Position numbers and translations under genes: made by a program | Shown: positions 1 through 8,399 of the stretch, one piece after another | How the letters are laid out: each line of letters opens with the position of its first letter | Numbering within the stretch: position 1 is the first letter of the stretch | The notes under the pieces: generated by a model | Database searches by the model: none | The model's input: only the letters and a program-made list of their open reading frames with translations | What the model was told of the DNA's origin: nothing | NCBI GenBank assembly: GCA_017440925.1 | Contig: JAFSAP010000014.1 | Coordinates: 1 to 42,631, forward strand | Length of the DNA: 42,631 nt | Origin: Oscillospiraceae bacterium | GTDB lineage: Bacteria; Bacillota; Clostridia; Oscillospirales; Oscillospiraceae | Direction: 5' to 3'

Positions 1-62
1 ACAGTATGCGACCCCTGATTGAAAAGGACATGGAAGAAACTGAAAGATTACTAACTGAGTAA
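1..62 (+). CDS. 3' end of an unidentified gene (partial)
   Basis: An open frame from the window edge (codons in phase with position 3) ends at a TAA at 60-62. About 19 residues are visible, charged and probably helical, ending ETERLLTE. This is too short to assign a family. The repeat cluster and terminator that follow fit a gene end, and the setting (repeats, decayed sequence) would suit a mobile-element gene, but that is a guess. Confidence 0.4.
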   Translation, partial: SMRPLIEKDMEETERLLTE

Positions 63-90
63 ATTCCAATTTGACAAACTGATTAGCATA

Positions 91-170
91 GTTTCAGTCC
101 TAAAAGAGAGTTTCACTTCCCGCTTAATAGTTTCATTTTTTGAGTGAAACCAAATGAAACCTTTTGAAAC
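91..170. repeat. Opposed GTTTCA / TGAAAC hexamer cluster
   Basis: GTTTCA occurs at 91, 110 and 130, and its reverse complement TGAAAC at 145, 155 and 165 (each followed by C). The first three are spaced 19-20 bp and the last three exactly 10 bp, so all lie on about the same face of the helix. This geometry suits a DNA-binding protein such as a recombinase, replication initiator or repressor. No protein can be named from the sequence. Confidence 0.6.
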
Positions 171-196
171 CGTATCATTATTATCAAACTAATTCA

Positions 197-231
197 AAAA
201 AGAAGAACAGCTTCTTGCTGTTCTTCTTTTT
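197..231. terminator. Bidirectional intrinsic terminator
   Basis: A perfect 15-bp inverted repeat (197-211 with 217-231) encloses a 5-nt loop TTCTT. The outer arms are A-run and T-run, so it can stop transcription on either strand. On the plus strand it would end the partial gene at the window edge. Confidence 0.8.
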
Positions 232-239
232 GATTGAAA

Positions 240-330
240 GGGAGATTCGAACAATTCAATACAAGGCTCCAGTGGAGCCTTGTTTGCCGCCAGCTCGATG
301 GCGGCAACTCCACATTATAACGAATCTCCC
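240..330. other. Structured element: long outer stem enclosing two hairpins
   Basis: The outer arms GGGAGATTCG (240-249) and CGAATCTCCC (321-330) are perfectly complementary. Between them lie two perfect 9-bp hairpins: one with arms CAAGGCTCC/GGAGCCTTG and a 3-nt loop, and one with arms TTGCCGCCA/TGGCGGCAA and a 6-nt loop. Together they can fold into a three-way junction. It is not a tRNA, since no anticodon arm or proper T arm can be drawn. It may be a small RNA or a mobile-element end. Confidence 0.5.
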
Positions 331-511
331 CACTCTGGCCATGTTTGCGCAACAGTTTTGATGCAAAATTATCCTGTTTTTATATTCAAAAAGCCTTATC
401 ACATAAGGTTTTGTATTTTTGTACGATAGGTCAGATTTATTGTGATTGGATAGCAGCTTTTGACCGTCAAAATCCCACTCCCAAACTGCCGGATATGTTT
501 GAATGAATTTC
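331..511. other. AT-rich intergenic stretch, no gene seen
   Basis: There is no convincing reading frame with a ribosome site on either strand, and no further strong hairpin. It lies between the structured element and the promoter of the acetyltransferase gene. Confidence 0.5.
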
Positions 512-540
512 TTGCATTTTTCTGGACACCGTGCTATACT
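512..540 (+). promoter_or_regulatory. Sigma-A-type promoter for the GNAT gene
   Basis: TTGCAT (512-517), a 17-bp spacer and TATACT (535-540). It leaves a leader of about 110 nt before the ATG at 656, in which no riboswitch was recognised. Confidence 0.6.
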
Positions 541-655
541 GACGATACAGGCGCTGCCTGAATTCAATTAACTGGAGAATGCTGTTTGAAAAACAACACC
601 TTGGAGATTGTGGCTGTTCTTTTCTAATACTATTATATAGAAAGGAACTTCAACA

Positions 656-1282
656 ATGAACACCCCAAAAATCACCATCCGCAACGAGATCCCCAGCGAC
701 TACTCCACAGTAGAAAATCTGGTGCGGGAAAGCTTCTGGAATGTCTACCGCCCCGGTTGTCTGGAGCATTTTGTCCTGCACACTTTGCGGGATGATCCCG
801 CCTTTGTGCCGGAACTGTCCTTTGTTATGGAAGCAGATGGCCAGATCATCGGTCAGAATTGTTTTGTCCGTGCTTTTATTTCCGCCGATGACGGCAGGCA
901 GATCCCCATTATGACCATGGGCCCCATCTGTATCGCAAACGGTCTGAAACGGAAGGGATACGGAAAAAAGCTTCTGGACTACTCTCTGGAAAAAGCGAAA
1001 GCCTTGGGCTGTGGTGCCCTCTTCTTTGAGGGAAATATTGCCTTTTACGGAAAAAGCGGCTTTGTCTATGCATCCGAAAAGGGCATTCGCTATCACGGCC
1101 TGCCGGAGGATGCCGATGCTTCTTTCTTCCTCTGCAAAGAGCTGATCCCCGGCTATCTGGATAGTATCACTGGCGAGTATACCACCCCTCAGGGCTATTA
1201 TGTTGATGAGGCTGCCGTTGAGGAATTTGACCAGACCTTCCCACCCAGGCAAAAGCAAAAACTTCCCGGACAACTTTTCTAA
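656..1282 (+). CDS. GNAT family N-acetyltransferase
   Basis: A 208-residue protein with the GNAT fold. It should transfer an acetyl group from acetyl-CoA to an amine on an unknown small molecule or peptide in the cytoplasm. The acetyl-CoA pyrophosphate-binding loop is seen as RKGYGKKLL near residues 100-108, followed by the typical ALGC...LFFEGN strand and YGKSGF near the end of the domain. The ATG at 656 has AAAGGA nine bases upstream and its own promoter at 512-540. The gene stands alone: a strong hairpin follows at once and the next gene converges on it. Substrate specificity cannot be read from sequence. The family call is firm. Confidence 0.85.
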   Translation: MNTPKITIRNEIPSDYSTVENLVRESFWNVYRPGCLEHFVLHTLRDDPAFVPELSFVMEADGQIIGQNCFVRAFISADDGRQIPIMTMGPICIANGLKRKGYGKKLLDYSLEKAKALGCGALFFEGNIAFYGKSGFVYASEKGIRYHGLPEDADASFFLCKELIPGYLDSITGEYTTPQGYYVDEAAVEEFDQTFPPRQKQKLPGQLF

Positions 1283-1289
1283 ACGCACA

Positions 1290-1317
1290 AAAGCCCCAGG
1301 CTGCGGCCTGGGGCTTT
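1290..1317. terminator. Terminator between convergent genes
   Basis: A 12-bp perfect GC-rich stem (1290-1301 with 1306-1317) with a TGCG loop and A/T flanks. It sits between the GNAT gene and the convergent minus-strand gene ending at 1323, so it probably serves both. Confidence 0.85.
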
Positions 1318-1322
1318 CTTCT

Positions 1323-1757
1323 TTACAGAAACTGACGGATATCCACTGTCAGCTGTTCCTCCAGATGGCTCAGTTTTTTGGCAATATCCTTGGACTGCTC
1401 GTCCGCTGCCTTGTACTGGTTCATATACCGGTTCAGTGATTTGACGCCCATGTTGCAGCCATCAGTCATCAGATCCGCAATGGTGCCATCCGTTGCCTCC
1501 ATGCCCAGCTTCATGTTGGTTTTCATCCAGGACATTCCCTTGGCAATCGGATTGGGATCCTTGCCCGTATCCTTATACTTTCCCAAAAGCTGCTGGATCC
1601 TGCACTGCAGCTGTTCATGTTCCGCTTTGCAATCTGCCAGTTTTTGATAAAGCTTTTTATCTTCCACATGATCCAGCACATCGTCAATAGAGGCGATGCC
1701 CATTTTTGCGCCGGCATCACACTCCCGCAGCAGCTTGATCGTATCCTGTTCCACCAT
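1323..1757 (-). CDS. Small helical protein of unknown function
   Basis: A 144-residue soluble protein, predicted almost wholly alpha-helical with heptad-like charged stretches. There is no signal peptide and no membrane segment. The pattern (long amphipathic helices, a central GMSWMKTNMKLGM segment, a final HLEEQL helix) recalls four-helix-bundle, ferritin-like or DUF2383-like proteins, but I see no clear pair of ExxH metal-binding motifs, so the family is not assigned. The ATG at 1757 has AAGGAG seven to eight bases upstream. It is transcribed alone on the minus strand, converging on the GNAT gene. Confidence 0.7.
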   Translation of the reverse strand: MVEQDTIKLLRECDAGAKMGIASIDDVLDHVEDKKLYQKLADCKAEHEQLQCRIQQLLGKYKDTGKDPNPIAKGMSWMKTNMKLGMEATDGTIADLMTDGCNMGVKSLNRYMNQYKAADEQSKDIAKKLSHLEEQLTVDIRQFL

Positions 1758-1835
1758 TATAATTCGCTCCTTTTTGAAGATGGTATTAGGATACCCCGAT
1801 CTGCACGGAATATGAAAACCGAAATCCCATGATAT

Positions 1836-3077
1836 TTATCCGTTCAGTGCGACGTGCAGCTTCCGGTAAAACAATTCCTCCAGTTCTGGCACTGCCCCGA
1901 ACCGGGTGATACAAATATTGGTCACATCCCCGCAGGAGATAACACTGCAGTTATATGGCGACTTACTGCGGGGTGTCAGCAGAACTTCAATGTTCTGAAT
2001 ATGGGATTTCAATTCCTCAGACAGTACCACAGGCCCCAGATTGGTCAGTGTGATGCTGGAATTGCTCTCCCCAAAGAAACGGTAGGCAAGGCGCATGGTT
2101 GCCAGCTTGAGGCAAAGTGGAATGATCCGGAACAGCAGCAGCCGCTGGGGGATTACATTGGCCGATATCTGCTGACCCAGCACTTTTTTCGTTGCCTGTT
2201 GCTGCAGCTGGCTGTGGAAACACTTCATCCGGATCTCCCGGGAATGAGATGCCTCAGAGCATTCCATGGTGGGCAGCGCATAAAGAATAAAATTGCGCAG
2301 GGTCCTGCTGGGAAATAGCCGCCGCAGGTCAATGGGCACCATGATCCGCACAGGCTGTTTTTTCCCGGTTTTCGCATGATTATTCTGAATTTCCATAATC
2401 GATTCCGCCATAATGCAGGAAAGGAAAGCAGTCATCGACACACCATAGCGCCGGGCTGCCTGCAGCAGCTTCTGGGTTGCAAACTGCCGGATGGAATCCT
2501 TTGCTTTCCAGTTCCGGTCTTCTCCCGGAAGCTGATACGCATAGCGGCCCGGCATGCGGGCGGATTTTTCTCCAGAATAATCCAGATAGGCATCCTGCAG
2601 TTCTGCTTCCCAGTCCGGTTCCTGCTCCAGCATTTCCCGCCGTTCTCCGGAATCTACACCGTAGCGCAGGAACAGGTATTCCGCCACCAGTGTCCGCAGG
2701 GATGCCACTGCCCCATAGCCATCTGTCAGCGCATGAAACGCCTCAATGATGATCTTGTTTTCAGAATAATAGACCCGGTAGGCACAGCTTCGTATTTCCG
2801 CCGCCGGCATGGTGTTCAGAACACCGGGATCTTCCGCAATACAGGGGGCCTTTTCACTTGGCACCACGCAGTAGGAGAAAAAACCGGGCTGAAATCCGGC
2901 AAAAATGGTAGGAAACCGGGTATAGATCCGGTTAACTGCCGTCTGCAGCAGTTCCGGACAGACAGCTTCCTTCATGGTAACCACAAACCGGTAGACATTG
3001 GTATGGTTCCGCCGCATCTGAGCCAGATACAAAATGGCGGAATAATCAATGGGATATTGTTTTTTTGTCTGCTTCAT
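1836..3077 (-). CDS. Condensation-fold acyltransferase (alcohol acetyltransferase-like)
   Basis: A 413-residue protein resembling the condensation/alcohol O-acetyltransferase group of CoA-dependent acyltransferases. The hallmark HxxxDG motif is seen as HALTDG at residues 115-120; the usual first His of HHxxxDG is Phe here, while the catalytic second His is kept. A two-lobed arrangement fits the length. The start at 3077 is chosen over the longer frame because GGAGG lies seven bases before it; the extra upstream residues have no ribosome site. It would transfer an acyl group to an alcohol or amine. There is no adjacent NRPS, PKS or carrier protein, so the substrate is unknown. It is monocistronic as far as visible, divergent from metF. 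Confidence 0.7.
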   Translation of the reverse strand: MKQTKKQYPIDYSAILYLAQMRRNHTNVYRFVVTMKEAVCPELLQTAVNRIYTRFPTIFAGFQPGFFSYCVVPSEKAPCIAEDPGVLNTMPAAEIRSCAYRVYYSENKIIIEAFHALTDGYGAVASLRTLVAEYLFLRYGVDSGERREMLEQEPDWEAELQDAYLDYSGEKSARMPGRYAYQLPGEDRNWKAKDSIRQFATQKLLQAARRYGVSMTAFLSCIMAESIMEIQNNHAKTGKKQPVRIMVPIDLRRLFPSRTLRNFILYALPTMECSEASHSREIRMKCFHSQLQQQATKKVLGQQISANVIPQRLLLFRIIPLCLKLATMRLAYRFFGESNSSITLTNLGPVVLSEELKSHIQNIEVLLTPRSKSPYNCSVISCGDVTNICITRFGAVPELEELFYRKLHVALNG

Positions 3078-3343
3078 GGTTCTGCCTCCATCATATTCTA
3101 TTTGCGCCGGACAGGCAGGTATATAGGACAGCCCTAGCAAGGCCCACAGGTTTTGATGCAGCAGGCCGCCTCTTTGTCAGCAGATCGCAAATTATCTTCA
3201 TATTATTTCTCCTCAAAATCAGTCACAGGTATTGTACGATATCTTTCCCCGGCCTGCAACATCAATTTTACTATTTCTTTGCCGGAAATAAAGGAAAAAC
3301 CTGTATACTATATTCGAATTATGGAATATTCACTCCAAAATTG
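3078..3343. other. Divergent intergenic region
   Basis: This lies between the minus-strand acyltransferase start and the metF promoter. I looked for a SAM (S-box) or cobalamin riboswitch before metF and found neither. No reading frame with a ribosome site is present. Confidence 0.5.
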
Positions 3344-3372
3344 TTTACAATTACAGGAAGCTGTGGTATATT
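3344..3372 (+). promoter_or_regulatory. Promoter of the metF-metH operon
   Basis: TTTACA (3344-3349), a 17-bp spacer and TATATT (3367-3372). The transcript would start only about 25 nt before the metF ATG, leaving no room for a leader riboswitch. Confidence 0.6.
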
Positions 3373-3402
3373 TACAGGTAAACATTGCCCAGGAGGGTCT
3401 TC

Positions 3403-4281
3403 ATGAAACTGACAGAACATTTTGAAAAACAGCACCTCTCCCTTTCCTTCGAGGTGTTTCCTCCCAAGACCAGTTCCACATTCGAGTCGGTGAAGCATGC
3501 CACGGAAGCCATGGCACTGCTGCATCCCGCCTTTATGAGCGTTACATACGGTGCCGGCGGCGGTACCAGCCAGTATACCCTGGAAATTGCCAAACATATC
3601 CAGGAACAATACGGTGTGCCTACACTGGCCCACCTGACCTGTGTTTCCTCCACCCGGGAAACGGTCCGTGCCCGGATCCAGGAGCTGAAAGAATCCGGAA
3701 TTGAAAATGTTATGGCCCTTCGGGGTGATCTGCCCGCAGAAATGGTAGGGCAGGACCGCAGTCACTGGGATTACCGCCATGCTGTGGATCTGATCCGAGA
3801 GCTGAAGGAAAGCGGTGCCGATTTCTGCATCGGCGGTGCCTGCTATCCTGAAATCCATCCGGAAAGCATCAACCAGGCAGAGGATATCTATTATCTGAAG
3901 GAAAAGGTGGATGCCGGTCTTTCCTTCCTCACCACCCAGATGTTCTTCGACAACAACCTGCTCTACAACTTCCTCTATAAGATCCGGGAAGCCGGAATCT
4001 CTGTTCCCGTGGTGGCTGGCATTATGCCCATCACCAATGCCAACCAGGTGGACCGGGCCATAAAGCTCTCCGGCTCCTTTATGCCCCAGCGTTTTAAAAC
4101 CCTGGTGGACAAATTCGGCTCCGATCCCTTTGCCATGAAGCAGGCCGGCATCGCCTATGCCACTGACCAGATCATTGACCTGTATGCCAATGGCATCACC
4201 AATGTTCACGTATACTCCATGAATAAACCGGAAGTTGCCGCCAAGATTCAGAGCAACATCTCTGATATTCTGAAAACATGA
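3403..4281 (+). CDS. metF: Methylenetetrahydrofolate reductase
   Basis: A 292-residue TIM-barrel flavoprotein that reduces 5,10-methylene-THF to 5-methyl-THF, the methyl donor for the MetH encoded two genes downstream. Family signatures are SFEVFPPK near residue 17, the SVTYGAGG loop near residue 46, LTCVSST, MALRGD (near residue 107) and an FFTTQMFFDN-like LTTQMFFDNN segment. Length matches bacterial MetF. The ATG at 3403 is chosen over an upstream in-frame start because AGGAGGG lies five bases before it. The stop overlaps the next start (ATGA at 4278-4281), so translation is probably coupled. In Clostridia the electron donor may be NADH or ferredoxin via partner proteins; none is encoded beside it here. 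Confidence 0.95.
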   Translation: MKLTEHFEKQHLSLSFEVFPPKTSSTFESVKHATEAMALLHPAFMSVTYGAGGGTSQYTLEIAKHIQEQYGVPTLAHLTCVSSTRETVRARIQELKESGIENVMALRGDLPAEMVGQDRSHWDYRHAVDLIRELKESGADFCIGGACYPEIHPESINQAEDIYYLKEKVDAGLSFLTTQMFFDNNLLYNFLYKIREAGISVPVVAGIMPITNANQVDRAIKLSGSFMPQRFKTLVDKFGSDPFAMKQAGIAYATDQIIDLYANGITNVHVYSMNKPEVAAKIQSNISDILKT

Positions 4282-4949
4282 TGCACACTATTTATACCGG
4301 GACATTCTCCGTGCCGCCTGTTCAGAAAGCTGAGATCCTTCGGTATGCAGGTGCCCGGGAAGCAACACCGGAACTATCTGCACTGCTGGAGGAGGCACTG
4401 GCCGAGGCAGCACCCTGCCTGACCTACCGGGTTTGTTGGCAAAAGCTGCCCATCATCCAGAACGGCACCGGGCTGGATCTGACCTTTGCCCGGACACAGT
4501 CCGAAGCACTGCGCCGCCATTTGCAGGGCTGCAGCCATATAATTCTGTTCGGGGCCACCGTTGGCATCGGTCTGGACCGGCTCATTGCCCGGTACGGAAA
4601 AACGGCTCCTGCAAAAGCTCTGCTGCTGCAGGCCATCGGCGCAGAACGGATCGAAGCCCTGTGCAATGCTTTTTCCAAAAAAATCAAACAGGATGCAGCT
4701 CCCGAGGGACTTTGCACAACATCCCGCTTCAGTCCCGGCTACGGAGATCTTCCGCTGGAACTGCAGCGGGATATTTTCCGCAGTCTGAACTGTTCCGGCA
4801 AGATCGGACTAACGCTGAATGAAAGCCTTATGATGTCCCCTTCCAAATCCGTTACCGCCATCATCGGCATCGGAAGCTGCTGCCAGGATACCGCCGCAGG
4901 ATGCAGCGGCTGTGCCAAATCAGACTGCATCCACAGGAGAAGCCTATGA
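4278..4949 (+). CDS. Stand-alone methionine synthase reactivation protein
   Basis: A 223-residue homologue of the C-terminal S-adenosylmethionine-binding activation domain of MetH. It should reductively remethylate cob(II)alamin when MetH is accidentally oxidised. The SAM-binding signature appears as SRFSPGYGDLPLELQ around residues 150-165, matching the R-x-x-PGY motif of E. coli MetH. The C-terminus is Cys-rich (CCQ...CSGCAKSDC), as is common in these clostridial stand-alone forms. It overlaps metF by ATGA and metH by ATGA, so the three are co-translated. Its presence explains why the adjacent MetH is short. It starts at 4278 (Met-Met; the second Met is equally possible). Confidence 0.88.
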   Translation: MMHTIYTGTFSVPPVQKAEILRYAGAREATPELSALLEEALAEAAPCLTYRVCWQKLPIIQNGTGLDLTFARTQSEALRRHLQGCSHIILFGATVGIGLDRLIARYGKTAPAKALLLQAIGAERIEALCNAFSKKIKQDAAPEGLCTTSRFSPGYGDLPLELQRDIFRSLNCSGKIGLTLNESLMMSPSKSVTAIIGIGSCCQDTAAGCSGCAKSDCIHRRSL

Positions 4950-7330
4950 ATATACTGGAATACGCAAAAGACCATATCCTTTATTTGGACGGTGGTATGG
5001 GAACCCTGCTCCAGGCCCGGGGCCTGCAGCCCGGGGAACTTCCGGAGTACTGGAACCTTTCCCATCCGGAACAAATCATTCAGATCCACCGGGCCTATTA
5101 CGACACCGGAAGCCATGTGGTGAATACCAACACCTTCGGTGCCAACCGGCTGAAATTCTCCGGAGAGGAACTGGAACAGATCGTAAAAGCCGCCATTTCC
5201 AACGCCCGAACCGCCGCTGCAGAAAGTACCGGGACCCAGGAAAAATGGGTGGCACTGGACATCGGCCCCACCGGACGGATGCTGAAGCCCTATGGCGATC
5301 TGGACTTTGAAGATGCAGTGGCTGTTTTTGCAGAAATTGTCCGGCTGGGTGTCAAATACGGTGCAGATCTTATCTTCATCGAGACTATGAACGACAGCTA
5401 TGAGACCAAGGCCGCCCTGTTGGCTGCCAAGGAAAACAGCAGCCTGCCGGTTTTTGTTTCCAATGCCTATGGTGAGGACGGCAAGCTGATGACCGGAGCC
5501 ACCCCTGCTGCTATGGTGGCTATGCTGGAGGGGATGGGAGCCGACGCCATCGGCGTCAACTGTTCCCTGGGGCCCAAGGCGCTGGCCGGTGTGGTAGCGG
5601 AATATTTGAAATATGCCTCTGTCCCAGTCCTGATGAAGCCCAATGCCGGACTGCCAAAAGCCGTGAACGGCAAAACCATTTATGACGTTTCCCCTGCCGA
5701 ATTTGCAGCAGATTTGGCAGAACTGATCCAAAAAGGCGTCCGCATTGCCGGCGGCTGCTGCGGTACTACCCCGGACTATCTTTCCGCGCTGGTGTCTGTA
5801 TCCGCACAGCTGACACCTGTTCCTGTCGTTCCCAAGAATTTTACCTGTGTTTCTTCCTATTCCCACAGTGTTTTCTTTGGAGAGAAGCCTGTTCTCATCG
5901 GTGAACGGATCAACCCCACCGGCAAGAAGCGTTTCAAGGAAGCACTGAAAAACGGCGATATGGATTACCTTTTATCTGAAGGTATCCGCCAGGAGGAAGC
6001 TGGTGCCCATATTCTGGATGTGAATGTAGGTCTGCCGGAAATTGATGAAAAGCAAATGCTGTGCAGCGCTGTCTGTGAGCTGCAGGCTGTTTCAAACCTG
6101 CCTTTGCAGATCGATACCACAGACCCTGCCGCCATGGAAGCAGCCCTGCGCCGCTATAACGGCAAAGCTATGGTCAACTCTGTCAGCGGCAAGCAGGAAA
6201 CCATGAATACCGTATTTCCCCTGGTAAAAAAATACGGTGGTCTTGTGGTGGCACTGACCCTGGACGAAAGCGGCATTCCTGCCACGGCCCAGGGACGGCT
6301 GGAAATCGCCCGGCGTATTCTCCAGGAGGCCGAACGCTGGGGCATCCAGAAAAAAGATATTATTTTTGATTCTCTGGCGCTAACTGTCAGCGCTGACAGC
6401 CGGGCTGCTGTGGAAACCCTGGAAGCCGTCCGGCTGATCCGGACAGAATTAGGCTGCCACACCATTCTGGGTGTATCCAATATCTCCTTCGGGCTTCCCC
6501 AGCGGGATATCCTCAATGGCAGCTTCTTCTCCCTGGCACTGGCCAAGGGGCTATCTGCCGCCATCTTAAATCCCCACTCCACAGAAATGCAGAAGGCCTA
6601 CCACAGCTACTGCGCACTGATGGGGCTGGACGAAAGCTGTGCGGCATACATCACATTCACCCAAAGTACCGCAGCCGCCCCTGCTGCCGCAACTGAGGTC
6701 AGTGGCTCTGCCCTACACCATGCCATTGTAAAGGGACTGAAAGATCAGGCCGCTTCCATAACCCGGCAGATGCTTTCGGCCCGGGAACCTCTGCACATTG
6801 TTCAGGAGGAAATCATTCCGGCACTAAACACTGTAGGAACCGGATTTGAAAACAAGACTGTGTTTCTTCCCCAGCTGCTGATGAGTGCTGAGGCAGCCAA
6901 GGCCGCCTTCGAAAGCATCAAGGCTGCCATGCCCAGCGAAAAAGCCGCTGACAAATGCAGCTTTGTTCTGGCAACTGTCAAAGGAGATATCCACGATATC
7001 GGCAAGAACATTGTAAAGCTGCTGCTGGAGAACTATGGTTTTGCTGTCTTTGACCTGGGACGGGATGTGGCACCGGAGGCCATTGCCGAAAAGGTCATTG
7101 CCCTCCATGCGCCCATTGCAGGTCTCAGCGCACTGATGACCACCACTGTCCCTGCTATGGAACAGACCATCCGTCTGCTCCGGGAAAAGGCTCCCTGGTG
7201 CCGTATCGTGGTAGGCGGCGCTGTTCTGACCCAGGAATACGCCGATGCCATCGGTGCGGATAAGTACGCAAAGGATGCTATGGAAACCGTCCGCTATGCA
7301 GAAGCCATTCAAAACAGCCTGAACCAATGA
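4946..7330 (+). CDS. metH: Cobalamin-dependent methionine synthase, lacking reactivation domain
   Basis: A 794-residue enzyme that moves the methyl group from 5-methyl-THF to homocysteine through B12. Domains in order: homocysteine-binding barrel (about 1-290) with LDGGMGT near the start and the zinc ligands in GGCCGTTP; pterin-binding barrel (about 310-570) with GERINPTGKKRFKEAL; helical cap (about 600-680); and B12-binding Rossmann domain (about 685-794) with the lower-ligand motif DIHDIGKNIV. The fourth SAM-binding domain is absent and is supplied by the preceding gene. The ATG at 4946 follows AGGAGA and overlaps the upstream stop; a longer in-frame start at 4901 lies inside the upstream gene and has no comparable site. 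A hairpin closes the operon. Confidence 0.95.
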   Translation: MNILEYAKDHILYLDGGMGTLLQARGLQPGELPEYWNLSHPEQIIQIHRAYYDTGSHVVNTNTFGANRLKFSGEELEQIVKAAISNARTAAAESTGTQEKWVALDIGPTGRMLKPYGDLDFEDAVAVFAEIVRLGVKYGADLIFIETMNDSYETKAALLAAKENSSLPVFVSNAYGEDGKLMTGATPAAMVAMLEGMGADAIGVNCSLGPKALAGVVAEYLKYASVPVLMKPNAGLPKAVNGKTIYDVSPAEFAADLAELIQKGVRIAGGCCGTTPDYLSALVSVSAQLTPVPVVPKNFTCVSSYSHSVFFGEKPVLIGERINPTGKKRFKEALKNGDMDYLLSEGIRQEEAGAHILDVNVGLPEIDEKQMLCSAVCELQAVSNLPLQIDTTDPAAMEAALRRYNGKAMVNSVSGKQETMNTVFPLVKKYGGLVVALTLDESGIPATAQGRLEIARRILQEAERWGIQKKDIIFDSLALTVSADSRAAVETLEAVRLIRTELGCHTILGVSNISFGLPQRDILNGSFFSLALAKGLSAAILNPHSTEMQKAYHSYCALMGLDESCAAYITFTQSTAAAPAAATEVSGSALHHAIVKGLKDQAASITRQMLSAREPLHIVQEEIIPALNTVGTGFENKTVFLPQLLMSAEAAKAAFESIKAAMPSEKAADKCSFVLATVKGDIHDIGKNIVKLLLENYGFAVFDLGRDVAPEAIAEKVIALHAPIAGLSALMTTTVPAMEQTIRLLREKAPWCRIVVGGAVLTQEYADAIGADKYAKDAMETVRYAEAIQNSLNQ

Positions 7331-7337
7331 TACAAAA

Positions 7338-7361
7338 AGTGGCGTGCAAATGCACGCCACT
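7338..7361 (+). terminator. Terminator of the met operon
   Basis: An 11-bp inverted repeat AGTGGCGTGCA/TGCACGCCACT followed by GCTTTTATTTT, eight bases after the metH stop. Confidence 0.8.
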
Positions 7362-7436
7362 GCTTTTATTTTCTCTCTACTGCCGGTAGAATTGTGCCAG
7401 AAAGTAACGCAATCGTTCCTTTTTGCCTCTCTAAAC

Positions 7437-7464
7437 TTTACAATTCCATAATTTGAATTATAAT
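7437..7464 (+). promoter_or_regulatory. Promoter of the degV-like gene
   Basis: TTTACA (7437-7442), a 16-bp spacer and TATAAT (7459-7464), 32 bases before the ATG at 7496. Confidence 0.55.
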
Positions 7465-7495
7465 AATGCTATACATCCATATTGGAGGTTTGATT

Positions 7496-8365
7496 ATGGC
7501 TTTTACTGTTTTTACGGACGGCTGCTCCAATCTGCCGGGCCGCATTCTTTCTGAACTGGATATCCGTGTGCTGCCCTGCAGCTATGTGCTGGACGGCGTT
7601 CCCGGTACTTACGAAGGCGATATTGATGCCTTTGACACCCACACCTACTACGAAAAGCTGCGCAGCGGTTCTGAGATGAAAACCAGCCTACTGAACACCC
7701 ACTTATTTCTGACCCACTTCCGTCCGGAACTGGAGCAGGGTAACGATGTGATCTACATTGGAATGTCCTCCGGCATCAGCGGCACCATCCAGGCTGCCCG
7801 GATCGCCGCAGATGAGCTGATGGAAGAATTTCCTGGCCGCATCGTCCGGGTGATAGATTCTCTGGGTGCCGGATTCGGCCCCGGATTGCTTTCCTGCCGG
7901 GCTGCTGACCTGCGCACCGAGGACAAGACCACTGCGGAAGCGGCAGATATACTGGATGCCGAAGTGCCCCACCTGCTGCAGTACTTCACTGTGGATGACC
8001 TGAACTTTTTGAAAAGAACCGGCCGTGTCAGCGGCGCCACCGCCGCCATCGGCACTGTGCTGAATATCAAGCCGCTTCTCTGGGGTGATCCCACCGGTCA
8101 TATCGTTGCCCTGCAGAAATGCCGGGGCCGGAAGAAGGCCATGGATGCCATTGTGGAGCTGTACCGCACCCGGGCCATCCACCCGGAAAAACAGCGCATC
8201 GCCATTTCCCACGGCGACTGTCTGGAAGAAGCGGAACTTCTGGCAAAACGGATCTGCGAGATCTGTCAGCCGAAAGAACTGATCCTCTGTGCCCACGAGC
8301 CCTTCACTGGTGCCCATGTGGGCCCTGGCATGCTGGCACTGTTCTTCTTCGGAGAAACCAGATAG
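7496..8365 (+). CDS. DegV family fatty-acid-binding protein
   Basis: A 289-residue two-domain DegV protein. The family (FakB in staphylococci) binds a fatty acid and presents it to the FakA kinase for phosphorylation into acyl-phosphate. Seen here: the N-terminal TDGCSNLPG strand-loop (residues 7-15), GMSSGISGT and VIDSLGAG in the middle, NFLKRTGRVSG, and the C-terminal HVGPGMLALFF. The ATG at 7496 has TTGGAGG seven bases upstream and is preferred over an in-frame ATG at 7466. It is monocistronic, with its own promoter and hairpin. No FakA kinase gene is in the window. A second DegV gene occurs at 36556-37407. Confidence 0.9.
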   Translation: MAFTVFTDGCSNLPGRILSELDIRVLPCSYVLDGVPGTYEGDIDAFDTHTYYEKLRSGSEMKTSLLNTHLFLTHFRPELEQGNDVIYIGMSSGISGTIQAARIAADELMEEFPGRIVRVIDSLGAGFGPGLLSCRAADLRTEDKTTAEAADILDAEVPHLLQYFTVDDLNFLKRTGRVSGATAAIGTVLNIKPLLWGDPTGHIVALQKCRGRKKAMDAIVELYRTRAIHPEKQRIAISHGDCLEEAELLAKRICEICQPKELILCAHEPFTGAHVGPGMLALFFFGETR

Positions 8366-8377
8366 AAAGATCAAAAA

Positions 8378-8399
8378 CGGCGGGCCGAAAGGCCCGCCG
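8378..8399. terminator. Hairpin after degV
   Basis: A 9-bp GC stem CGGCGGGCC/GGCCCGCCG with a GAAA tetraloop, 12 bases after the stop. There is no good T-run downstream, so it may act as a weak terminator or a 3'-end stabiliser. Confidence 0.6.

Noticed and set aside
91-170. CRISPR array
   Set aside because: The repeats are only six bases, partly inverted, with no uniform spacers and no cas genes.
239-252. T-arm-like GGGAGATTCGAAC suggesting a tRNA
   Set aside because: No matching acceptor, D or anticodon arm can be drawn on either strand. The sequence is instead one arm of the outer stem of the 240-330 element.
3078-3402. Possible SAM or cobalamin riboswitch before metF
   Set aside because: No S-box or B12-box motifs are visible, and the promoter at 3344-3372 leaves too short a leader.
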